Below, in pieces: positions 1 through 5,182 of a DNA stretch of 5,309 bases; position 1 is the first letter of the stretch; the number at the start of each line of letters is the position of its first letter. The position numbers were made by a program, and so were the translations under genes. The notes beneath the pieces are model-generated. The model did no database searches, was not told the DNA's origin, and saw only the letters and a program-made list of their open reading frames with translations. This DNA comes from Bacillota bacterium (GTDB taxonomy: Bacteria; Bacillota; Clostridia; Christensenellales; Pumilibacteraceae): assembly GCA_009780875.1 (NCBI GenBank), contig WQZE01000090.1:1-5309 (forward strand), in the 5' to 3' direction.

Positions 1-2325
1 CAACATATCCTCAAACACTTTGTCAGCGACCTTGGCGGGCACACCATTGGCAATGGCTCCTTTGATTTGCCCATCCTCTGTTCCATTGAGAAAAACAGCT
101 TTCTCTCTCATCATCTCATCCGCTTTTTTCTTGGACATCAGTCTCCGCACAATGTCCGCTCTCCCAAGCGTGTATCCACCCAACGAACGCACAATTTGCA
201 TTACTTGCTCTTGGTACACAATGACCCCATAAGTGACATTGAGAATAGGTTCTAGCAGTGCGTGGTCATACACCACTTTGCCACCGTGCTTGCCCTTGAC
301 ATAGTCTGGGATTTTGTCCATAGGACCCGGTCTATACAAAGCAATGCCTGCAATAATGTCTTCTAGGTTGGTGGGCTTCAACTCTCGCAAAAACGCCTTC
401 ATTCCCCCGCTTTCCAATTGGAAAACACCGTGCGTGTCTGCCTCACTCAACATTTTGTACACCTTTTTGTCATTGTACTCCATATTGTAAAAATCAATTT
501 TTTTGCCCGTGTTTTCTTGTATCAGTCTCAACGCCCCATCAATATCGGTCAGCGTATTGAGCCCCAAAAAGTCCATTTTGAGCAACCCCAACTGCTCGCA
601 CTCAATCATATCAAATTGCGTTGCTACCAGGTTGTCCGTAGTTTTCATCACGGGCACATGCTCAGAGACATCATCCTTACAAATGACCACCCCCGCAGCG
701 TGAATGCCCGTTTGCCGTGGCAATCCCTCAATTTTGATGGCCATATTGACAATTTTGGTGGTGGTGGCATCCGTTTCATAGGCGTCTTTGAGTTCTTGGC
801 AAAGATGATTCTCCTCCGCTTTCTTGGCTGGTTGCAAGCCCACCAAAGCCGCAATGGGTGCTTTGACCATCTTGGGCATAGCCTTGGTGATTTTGTCAAC
901 CTCCGCATAGGGTACACGGTACACTCTGCCACAATCTTTGATGGCAGCCTTGGCAGCAAGCGTCCCAAAAGTTACAATTTGTGCCACATTATCCACGCCA
1001 TATTTCTCAATGACATACTCAATCACCTTGTCTCTATTGACCACGCAAAAATCAATATCAAAATCCGGGTTGGACACCCTTTCGCTGTTGAGAAACCTTT
1101 CAAAATACAAGTCGTACTTTTGAGGGTCAAGTTTGGTAATACCTATGCTATACGCTACCAGTGACCCCGCACCGCTCCCACGCCCAGGTCCCACTGCTAT
1201 ACCGTTTTCTTCGGCATAATGAATAAAATCCCATACAATCAAAAAATACTCAACAAACCCGAGTCCAATAATCGTGTCCAACTCATAGTCCAATCGCTCT
1301 ATACGCTCTTTGGGCAACGACTCGCCTTTTTTGATTTTGAGTTTTGCTTTGAGACCCTCATAGGCAATTTTTCTCAAATAGTCGCTGGGTGCTGATTTGT
1401 CAACCGGCACATAGGTGGGCAACAACGCCTTGCGTTCAAAAAAATCACACGCACACTTGTCCACAATTTCACCCGTGCTTGCAATCGCCTCAGGATAGTG
1501 TTCAAAAATACTTGCCATCTCCTGGGTGGATTTGACATAGTATTCCTCGGTAGGAAAATAATCCTCGCTTTTTTCGTCCCTTGCGTCAAAAGTTGTCCTA
1601 AAAGAAATGCATTGCAAGACCTTTTGCATCTCTGCGTCCGTCTTTTCTATATAGTGACAATCATTGGTGGCAACAATTTTGACACCGTGCTCTTTGGCAA
1701 TTTTGACAAGAAAAGGCAAGACTCTGATTTGTTCTGGCATTTGATGGTTTTGAATCTCTATATAGTAATCCTCTCCAAACAAAGCCTTGTGTTTTTGGAC
1801 CTCCTCACACGCACCATCATAGTCATCTACCAAGAGTTTTTGAGGCACAACACCCCCAAGGCACGCAGACAGACAAATCAATCCCTCGTGATACTTGGTC
1901 AACAAATCAAAGTCAATTCTTGGCTTGTAGTACATTCCCTCTTTGTAGGCAATGGACACAAGTTTGAGCAAATTGTGATAGCCCGTTTTGTTCTTTGCAA
2001 GCAAAATCAAGTGATTGCTTTTGGGTTGCTTGCCACCCACGCTGGCTTTGGCTTGATGATTTTCGCAAATATAGACCTCGCAACCAATGATTGGCTTGAC
2101 CACAAATTTGCCACCTTTTTGCACAAAAGTCAAAGGGTCGGCTTTTGGGTCTGACAACTCCACCGCCTTTTTAAAAAATTCAAACACGCCAAACATATTG
2201 CCGTGGTCCGTAATCGCCACCGCTCTTTGCCCGTGTTCTTGGCATTTTTTGAAAATCCTATCTATCCTAGTCGCTCCATCAAGCAAACTAAACTCCGTAT
2301 GGAGATGCAAATGTGAAAAATCCAT
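1..2325 (-). CDS. dnaE: DNA polymerase III subunit alpha, C-terminally truncated by window edge
   Basis: Catalytic subunit of the replicative DNA polymerase, family C, adding dNTPs at the replication fork in the cytoplasm. The frame is open for 775 codons from ATG at 2325 to the window edge; full-length DnaE is usually about 1,100-1,200 residues, so the late fingers, HhH, OB-fold and clamp/tau-binding parts lie outside. The N-terminal PHP domain opens with HLHLHTEFSLLDG (residues 5-17), then ITDHGN (38-43), GCE (81-83) and NDCHY. The palm shows GPGRGSGAGS (379-388), PDFDIDF with D421 and D423, and KMDFLGL with D585, matching the E. coli catalytic triad D401/D403/D555. YQEQVM is also present. 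The ATG is the first start codon after an upstream in-frame stop; its ribosome site (GAGAG about 9 nt upstream) is weak. Last gene of the leftward rdgB unit, 58 bp after the HPr-like gene. Identification is secure; DnaE1 versus another DnaE subtype is not resolved. Confidence 0.97.
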   Translation of the reverse strand, partial: MDFSHLHLHTEFSLLDGATRIDRIFKKCQEHGQRAVAITDHGNMFGVFEFFKKAVELSDPKADPLTFVQKGGKFVVKPIIGCEVYICENHQAKASVGGKQPKSNHLILLAKNKTGYHNLLKLVSIAYKEGMYYKPRIDFDLLTKYHEGLICLSACLGGVVPQKLLVDDYDGACEEVQKHKALFGEDYYIEIQNHQMPEQIRVLPFLVKIAKEHGVKIVATNDCHYIEKTDAEMQKVLQCISFRTTFDARDEKSEDYFPTEEYYVKSTQEMASIFEHYPEAIASTGEIVDKCACDFFERKALLPTYVPVDKSAPSDYLRKIAYEGLKAKLKIKKGESLPKERIERLDYELDTIIGLGFVEYFLIVWDFIHYAEENGIAVGPGRGSGAGSLVAYSIGITKLDPQKYDLYFERFLNSERVSNPDFDIDFCVVNRDKVIEYVIEKYGVDNVAQIVTFGTLAAKAAIKDCGRVYRVPYAEVDKITKAMPKMVKAPIAALVGLQPAKKAEENHLCQELKDAYETDATTTKIVNMAIKIEGLPRQTGIHAAGVVICKDDVSEHVPVMKTTDNLVATQFDMIECEQLGLLKMDFLGLNTLTDIDGALRLIQENTGKKIDFYNMEYNDKKVYKMLSEADTHGVFQLESGGMKAFLRELKPTNLEDIIAGIALYRPGPMDKIPDYVKGKHGGKVVYDHALLEPILNVTYGVIVYQEQVMQIVRSLGGYTLGRADIVRRLMSKKKADEMMREKAVFLNGTEDGQIKGAIANGVPAKVADKVFEDML

Positions 2326-2383
2326 CGTTCTACTCTCAAAACCTAGGGCGTTTATCCTCGCTCTTTTGGTCTGTCATTTGTTT

Positions 2384-2632
2384 TTATTGGCAAAGCATTT
2401 CGCTCATTTTTTGGGCGGCTTGCTCTTCAAGGTCGCCAAAAATAGAGAGTTTGATTTTTGAACCTGGCTTGAGTCCAAAACTGAGCAAGCCCATCATACT
2501 CTTTGCGTTGGCTGTCCTTGCACCGCATTCAATCGTAATGTGACACCCACTGTACCTAGTCGCAAGGTCCGCCAAATCACGGCACGCTGCCCCGTCCATT
2601 GTTTTGCTGACCACCAAATCTTGTAGCACCAT
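2384..2632 (-). CDS. HPr/Crh-like protein lacking the phosphocarrier histidine
   Basis: An 82-residue protein with the HPr fold signature but no active-site histidine. NAKSMMGLLSFGLKPGSKI (residues 42-60) matches the region of Bacillus HPr around regulatory Ser46 (here S45), the target of HPr kinase/phosphorylase. The loop that normally reads GIHARP is TMDGAACRD (11-19), so the PTS-phosphorylated His15 is absent; the only histidine, H31, is elsewhere. It therefore cannot pass phosphate in the PTS as HPr does and is more like Crh, which binds CcpA or other partners after serine phosphorylation; that role is inference. The start at 2632 is chosen over an ATG 36 bp upstream because AAGGAGG (2638-2644) sits 5 nt before it and the longer form would overlap rdgB. 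It lies 14 bp after rdgB and 58 bp before dnaE. From memory, HPr-like genes next to dnaE occur in several Clostridia. Confidence 0.85.
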   Translation of the reverse strand: MVLQDLVVSKTMDGAACRDLADLATRYSGCHITIECGARTANAKSMMGLLSFGLKPGSKIKLSIFGDLEEQAAQKMSEMLCQ

Positions 2633-2637
2633 TTTTG

Positions 2638-2644
2638 CCTCCTT
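2638..2644 (-). promoter_or_regulatory. Shine-Dalgarno site that sets the HPr-like start
   Basis: AAGGAGG on the minus strand, 5 nt upstream of ATG 2632 and 2 nt after the rdgB stop codon. This full match to the anti-SD sequence fixes the start of the HPr-like gene and argues against the upstream in-frame ATG at 2668, which lies inside rdgB. Confidence 0.9.
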
Positions 2645-2646
2645 AT

Positions 2647-3231
2647 TTATTGAGGATTGATTCCCCAAACTTGTTTGAGTTTTTCAAAGGCTCTTGCCCT
2701 GTGACTTACACTCTTTTTTTGCAAAAAGTTTGCCTCAGCAAAAGTCACGCCCAGGTCTTGTGAGACAAAGATACTGTCATATCCAAAACCATTGTGCCCC
2801 CGTCTTGCCTTTGCAATCTCTCCAAAAGATTCGCCCACCAAAGCGTACTCTTTGCCTTGCTTGTCTATATAGCACATTGCGCACACAAATTTTGCACGCC
2901 TATCCTTGACCCCTTGCATTTTGTCAAGCACAGCTTGGATGTTGGCATCATTATCGTGGTCTTTGGCATATCGTGCACTGTACACCCCAGGCTCTCCGCC
3001 TAGTGCATCCACACAAAGTCCGCTATCATCACTCAGCGTGGCACAGTGGGTCTTTGCAAAAATGACCCTCGCCTTGATTTGTGCATTTTGCAAAAAAGTG
3101 TGCCCATCCTCCACAATGTCCTCCAAAAAACCTGCCTCTTGCATACTGACCACCACAAAATGGTTTGCCGTCATTTCTTTGAGTTCTTGGATTTTGCCCG
3201 CATTGTTGGATGCAATTATCAATTTCTCCAT
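2647..3231 (-). CDS. rdgB: dITP/XTP pyrophosphatase (non-canonical purine NTPase)
   Basis: RdgB/HAM1 family enzyme that hydrolyses dITP, ITP and XTP to the monophosphate plus pyrophosphate, keeping deaminated purines out of DNA and RNA. At 194 residues it is the usual family length. Family motifs are in order: IIASNNAGKIQEL at the N-terminus (S8, N9, K13), E41 in the VEDGHTF segment, LSDDSGLCVDALGGEPGVYS (66-85) with the DDSG metal/catalytic aspartates, GFGYDSIF (148-155) and SHRARAF (176-182) for base recognition. The ATG at 3231 must be the start because the first beta strand begins at residue 3 and a TAG codon lies directly upstream in frame. There is no Shine-Dalgarno sequence, and the promoter -10 box ends only 7 nt before the ATG, so translation is probably leaderless. 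First gene of the unit with the HPr-like gene and dnaE; its product cleans the nucleotide pool that DnaE uses. Confidence 0.97.
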   Translation of the reverse strand: MEKLIIASNNAGKIQELKEMTANHFVVVSMQEAGFLEDIVEDGHTFLQNAQIKARVIFAKTHCATLSDDSGLCVDALGGEPGVYSARYAKDHDNDANIQAVLDKMQGVKDRRAKFVCAMCYIDKQGKEYALVGESFGEIAKARRGHNGFGYDSIFVSQDLGVTFAEANFLQKKSVSHRARAFEKLKQVWGINPQ

Positions 3232-3238
3232 CTATGCT

Positions 3239-3267
3239 ATTATAGCACAAATACCCTATTTTTGCAA
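3239..3267 (-). promoter_or_regulatory. Sigma-A promoter of the rdgB-HPr-dnaE unit (extended -10)
   Basis: On the minus strand: -35 TTGCAA (3262-3267), a 17-bp spacer, a TGC extended -10 motif, then a perfect TATAAT (3239-3244). The expected start of transcription is at 3232-3231, within one base of the rdgB ATG. No other promoter of similar quality is seen for the unit. Confidence 0.8.
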
Positions 3268-3325
3268 CACATTTGTATCAAGTGCCTGCACCTATCGCAC
3301 AACGATTACAAAGCCAAACGCTATC

Positions 3326-3353
3326 AAAAATGCAAAATACAACTTGTTTGTAT
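3326..3353 (-). terminator. Possible weak terminator after the SRP RNA
   Basis: Just past the closing helix of the SRP RNA, the minus strand has a 6-bp stem ATACAA/TTGTAT (3337-3353, 5-nt loop) followed by a U-rich stretch TTTTGCATTTTT. The stem is AT-rich and short, so efficiency is uncertain, but the position is right for ending the RNA. Confidence 0.45.
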
Positions 3354-3356
3354 GTA

Positions 3357-3625
3357 ACTGTGCATCCGCCCTCGACAATACAAGCCCTGTCGTCCTTGCC
3401 TATAAGCCACTCCTTCAAAGCTACCTTGCGTCACATAATACGCTCTGCTTAGTGCTGCTGTATCTCTACTCTGACACGGTTCACAGTGTACTATTGCACA
3501 AGACCTTGTTATCAACGCCTCTTATAAACTGACTGCCCAAAACAAATAAGGCCTCAAACGGCATTCCACCCTGCTGTAGCGGATTGCAGGCAACAGGGCA
3601 CCGCTAGCTCCCCGTGTAGCACAGT
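3357..3625 (-). ncRNA. ffs: Large signal recognition particle RNA (bacterial, Alu-domain type)
   Basis: RNA core of the signal recognition particle, which binds Ffh and targets nascent membrane and secreted proteins to FtsY and the Sec translocon. The Alu domain is clear near the 5' end: GGGGAGCTAGCGGTGCCCTG, then CCTGCAATCCGCTA and CAGCAGGG, with the TAGCGG/CCGCTA and CCCTG/CAGGG pairings. The Ffh-binding apical hairpin lies at 3453-3476: TGTCAG on the 5' side and AGCAGCA on the 3' side around a GTA-GAGA-TAC stem-loop. The two ends pair perfectly, ACTGTGC (3619-3625) with GCACAGT (3357-3363). The predicted length of about 269 nt fits the roughly 270-nt Bacillus type and differs from the short 4.5S RNA of enterobacteria. 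The 5' end is placed from its promoter; both ends may be off by a few bases. Short open frames inside it are not genes. Confidence 0.95.
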
Positions 3626-3631
3626 ATACCT

Positions 3632-3660
3632 ATTGTACCAATAAAAAAAGTTTTTGTCAA
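3632..3660 (-). promoter_or_regulatory. ffs: Promoter of the SRP RNA gene
   Basis: On the minus strand: perfect -35 TTGACA (3655-3660), a 17-bp AT-rich spacer, -10 TACAAT (3632-3637). Transcription should start at about 3625, exactly where the closing helix of the SRP RNA begins. The -35 box overlaps the outer arm of an 11-bp inverted repeat (3658-3704). Confidence 0.9.
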
Positions 3661-3704
3661 GCAATTTGCTATCTTCTTCGGTTATTTCTTTTTCAAATTG
3701 CTTG
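3658..3704. repeat. Inverted repeat A: 11-bp perfect arms, 25-nt loop
   Basis: Arms CAAGCAATTTG (3658-3668) and CAAATTGCTTG (3694-3704) are perfectly complementary around a pyrimidine-rich 25-nt loop (plus-strand sense). The loop resembles that of the next hairpin (CTAT, a pyrimidine tract, GGTTATT, then T-rich), while the inner stem sequence is different. No U-tract follows in either direction, so an ordinary intrinsic terminator is unlikely. The left arm shares three bases with the -35 box of the SRP RNA promoter. Confidence 0.85.
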
Positions 3705-3705
3705 G

Positions 3706-3832
3706 GTGTCAAGTGTTTTTCTATTTTTTTGTTATTATTTTTTTAAAACACTTGGGTATCTACGGCTTCTGCTTCCAACCTCTCATAAGTTCCCCCTTAT
3801 GGAGACAATCTTGGTATGGTTTACAAAACAAA
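3706..3832. repeat. 127-bp direct repeat, left copy
   Basis: Matches 5183-5309 over its full length with five substitutions and two single-T indels, about 95% identity. It contains inverted repeat B, arms CAAGTGTTTT (3710-3719) and AAAACACTTG (3745-3754) with a 25-nt T-rich loop, and a second hairpin near 3781-3805 (CATAAG/CTTATG, flanked by TCTC/GAGA and further out by CCAA/TTGG). The two copies flank the two-gene plus-strand operon in the same orientation. The right boundary here is only a minimum, because the other copy runs off the window. Confidence 0.93.
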
Positions 3833-3918
3833 TCATTCAAAATATTCCAAAATAAAGCAAAAAAATACTTGACATATTTCACAAATCGGCGTATAATAAA
3901 CGCAAGGTTGCTAGATGG
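3743..3918 (-). pseudogene. Possible frameshifted remnant of the gene tail found at the right edge
   Basis: Read on the minus strand from 3918, a frame without stops gives a stretch rich in aromatic and basic residues (FVKYVKYFFALFWNILND), then LFCKPYQDCLHKGE. This parallels LFCKQCQECLHKGE in the right repeat copy. A missing T (plus strand) at about 3790 then shifts the frame; the shifted frame restores YERLEAEAVDTQVF and the stop at 3743-3745. No clear start codon is visible, and the operon promoter on the opposite strand lies inside this stretch. If the right copy is truly coding, this is a decayed duplicate. The alternative is that the repeat is a non-coding structured element, in which case the indel falls harmlessly in a hairpin loop. 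Confidence 0.35.
3869..3897 (+). promoter_or_regulatory. Consensus sigma-A promoter of the two-gene membrane-protein operon
   Basis: Perfect TTGACA (3869-3874) and perfect TATAAT (3892-3897) separated by exactly 17 bp. Transcription should start near A3904, giving a leader of about 69 nt before the ATG at 3973. The leader contains a GATG/CATC mini-hairpin (3914-3925) and a GTCCA/TGGAC hairpin (3947-3960). No operator is recognised; the promoter looks constitutively strong. Confidence 0.92.
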
Positions 3919-3946
3919 TTACATCCGTCAAATTTGCGGCAATCCA

Positions 3947-3960
3947 GTCCAAAATTGGAC
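3947..3960 (+). promoter_or_regulatory. Leader hairpin abutting the ribosome binding site
   Basis: GTCCA and TGGAC (3947-3951, 3956-3960) form a short perfect stem with a 4-nt loop that ends one base before the AAAGGA Shine-Dalgarno sequence (3961-3966). It could affect ribosome access or mRNA stability. It is small and may be chance. Confidence 0.45.
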
Positions 3961-3972
3961 AAAGGAATTGTT

Positions 3973-4752
3973 ATGACAACAACAAAGAAATCCGTTGCAA
4001 CAAAAATGGCAACGGGGGCAAGAGGCTTTGGGTCCCTACCCAAACGCACCCAGTGGGCAGTAGTATGCTTGCTCTTTGCCAGCATACTTGCAATGCTGAC
4101 CCCACTACTGGTAAGCAAAATAACAAACGACAGATCAAAGGCAGTTTGGGATGAGCGACAAGTACAAATCACTCTGCAACGAGAGTTCATTGCCGACTAC
4201 AAGTTGCAAACAAATTTGGCAGAGACCGCCTTTGCAAATTTGCAAAACCAACTGCTTGACAAAGACTTGTCTGAGACCGCACTACAAGAAACAATGCAGC
4301 AAGCAACGCTTGCGATGCAATCATTTGAAAAGTTGGCTGATACACTCAACAATGCCACCTACTTGGATGCTGCTACACTTGTATTCTTGCACGAATTACA
4401 AGCACAAATGGAGGTGCTTGGCATCCCACAAAATGGCAGAGAAAGTCGTGCTAGCAACGCTGAGAATCACTGGTTAACAAAAAAAGTGGTGTTTGTAACG
4501 ATTACCTATGGATATCATATGAGTCCAAATCTATGTGCAAAACTTGCGGGATTGGCTGATGCCGGAACAATTGTAGGGGCTATAATAGATGCTATTTTGG
4601 CTGCTTTGGAGGCTGGTGGTGCCGTGGTGGCCATTGCTGCGGCGGTTGCAGTACAATTATATATCTATTACAAAACTTTTGAATATGGGGCATCCCACAA
4701 GGGCGTGGATTTATACTATCCGTTGATAGGTATGCCATTCCCTACAAAGTGA
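3973..4752 (+). CDS. Membrane-anchored helical protein with Gly/Ala-rich hydrophobic C-terminal domain
   Basis: A 259-residue protein of no family I can name. Start at 3973 is supported by AAAGGA 6 nt upstream. Residues 1-27 are basic (five Lys, two Arg), followed by a hydrophobic helix WAVVCLLFASILAMLTPLLV (28-47), a signal anchor or long signal peptide with no obvious cleavage site. Residues 52-150 are helical in character, rich in Gln, Leu, Ala and Glu, probably coiled coil. After a polar linker (151-170) come VVFVTITYGYHMSP (172-185) and a Gly/Ala/Val-rich hydrophobic region, AGTIVGAIIDAILAALEAGG (197-216) and AVVAIAAAVAVQLYIYY (217-233), ending in YGASHKGVDLYYPLIGMP. That helix-GG-helix plus KGV-type end resembles C-terminal regions of bacteriocin-like hypothetical proteins of Firmicutes as I remember them; this is inference. 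The downstream two-helix protein is translationally linked and could be its immunity or partner protein. Confidence 0.88.
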   Translation: MTTTKKSVATKMATGARGFGSLPKRTQWAVVCLLFASILAMLTPLLVSKITNDRSKAVWDERQVQITLQREFIADYKLQTNLAETAFANLQNQLLDKDLSETALQETMQQATLAMQSFEKLADTLNNATYLDAATLVFLHELQAQMEVLGIPQNGRESRASNAENHWLTKKVVFVTITYGYHMSPNLCAKLAGLADAGTIVGAIIDAILAALEAGGAVVAIAAAVAVQLYIYYKTFEYGASHKGVDLYYPLIGMPFPTK

Positions 4753-4759
4753 GGTTTTT

Positions 4760-5005
4760 ATGAAAAAATCAAGTTGGATTTTTTTGATATTTTGGGGTGT
4801 GGTCTTTTTGGGATTGGGAATCTATTTGTTGATTGGGCGAGAGAATGGTGAAAATCAAGACTTGGTGCGGATTCTTGTGTATTTGTTTGTCGCACTTTTG
4901 GGGATGATTGCAGCCTTGATTGGTTCGTTGCGTACTGAAATTAGAGTTCTCAAAAAACAAGTGCAACAATTGGAAAAATCAAAACAAGATGATGCAAACG
5001 ATTGA
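4760..5005 (+). CDS. Small two-helix membrane protein with coiled-coil tail
   Basis: An 81-residue protein. Two membrane helices are evident: WIFLIFWGVVFLGLGIYLLI (6-25) and LVRILVYLFVALLGMIAALI (35-54), joined by a short polar loop GRENGENQD (26-34). By positive-inside logic both ends should be cytoplasmic. The tail, 57-76, is a charged heptad-like helix (LRTEIRVLKKQVQQLEKSKQ) likely to form a coiled coil, ending in acidic residues. The ATG follows the upstream stop by 7 bp and its Shine-Dalgarno GAGG (4751-4754) overlaps that stop codon, so translation is coupled. I do not recognise the family. Its size, topology and position directly after a protein with a bacteriocin-like hydrophobic domain suggest an immunity protein, or else an assembly partner; confidence in the function is low, in the gene high. 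Confidence 0.88.
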   Translation: MKKSSWIFLIFWGVVFLGLGIYLLIGRENGENQDLVRILVYLFVALLGMIAALIGSLRTEIRVLKKQVQQLEKSKQDDAND

Positions 5006-5068
5006 TTTGCCCCAGAGACTGCAAAACACTCGTATCACTACAACTTATAACTCTATGGAACAAACTAC

Positions 5069-5099
5069 AAAAGGGAAGGCACTGTGCACCTTCCCTTTT
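5069..5099 (+). terminator. Intrinsic terminator of the two-gene operon
   Basis: AAAAGGGAAGG (5069-5079) pairs perfectly with CCTTCCCTTTT (5089-5099) around a 9-nt loop, giving an 11-bp stem that ends in a U-run 64 nt after the last stop codon. The A-run on the other side makes it usable from the minus strand too, so it may also stop a leftward transcript entering from the right edge. Confidence 0.9.
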
Positions 5100-5100
5100 G

Positions 5101-5114
5101 CATTGCGTGCAATG
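5101..5114. repeat. Short inverted repeat CATTGC-GT-GCAATG
   Basis: Six-base perfect arms with a 2-bp centre directly after the terminator. It could be a protein-binding palindrome, but nothing nearby shows what it would control. From here to 5182 the DNA is AT-rich with no gene that I can support. Confidence 0.4.
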
Positions 5115-5182
5115 ATATAAAATTAACTCTCATTTTTTCCTTTGGTGACCAAGGGTGATTCTTTGATTTTGGCAATCATTGA

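Noticed and set aside
418..1164. 248-codon plus-strand open frame (and another at 1498-2154)
   Set aside because: Both lie antisense to the clearly conserved dnaE frame, give no recognisable protein and have no ribosome site.
2336..2377. 13-codon minus-strand open frame between the HPr-like gene and dnaE, a possible leader peptide
   Set aside because: No ribosome site, no attenuator hairpin, and low-information composition.
2633..2668. Upstream ATG extending the HPr-like protein by 12 residues
   Set aside because: It overlaps rdgB, lacks a ribosome site, and the perfect AAGGAGG points to the ATG at 2632.
3324..3515. 63-codon minus-strand open frame
   Set aside because: It lies inside the SRP RNA, whose secondary structure and conserved motifs explain the sequence.
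2906..3532. 208-codon plus-strand open frame across rdgB and the SRP RNA
   Set aside because: It runs antisense to rdgB and into a structured RNA gene; its product is low-complexity and has no ribosome site.
3626..3740. Minus-strand open frame continuing after the VDTQVF stop in the left repeat (IEKHLTPKQFEKEITEEDSK...)
   Set aside because: Looks protein-like, but it is A-rich, runs through the two hairpins and the SRP promoter, and the matching stretch of the right copy is in a different frame. Better explained by the paired repeat structure.
3710..3754. Inverted repeat B as an intrinsic terminator
   Set aside because: The stem is AT-rich with a 25-nt loop and no U-tract follows on either strand.
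3658..3754. CRISPR-like array
   Set aside because: Only two units, the would-be repeats differ in sequence, and no cas genes are present.
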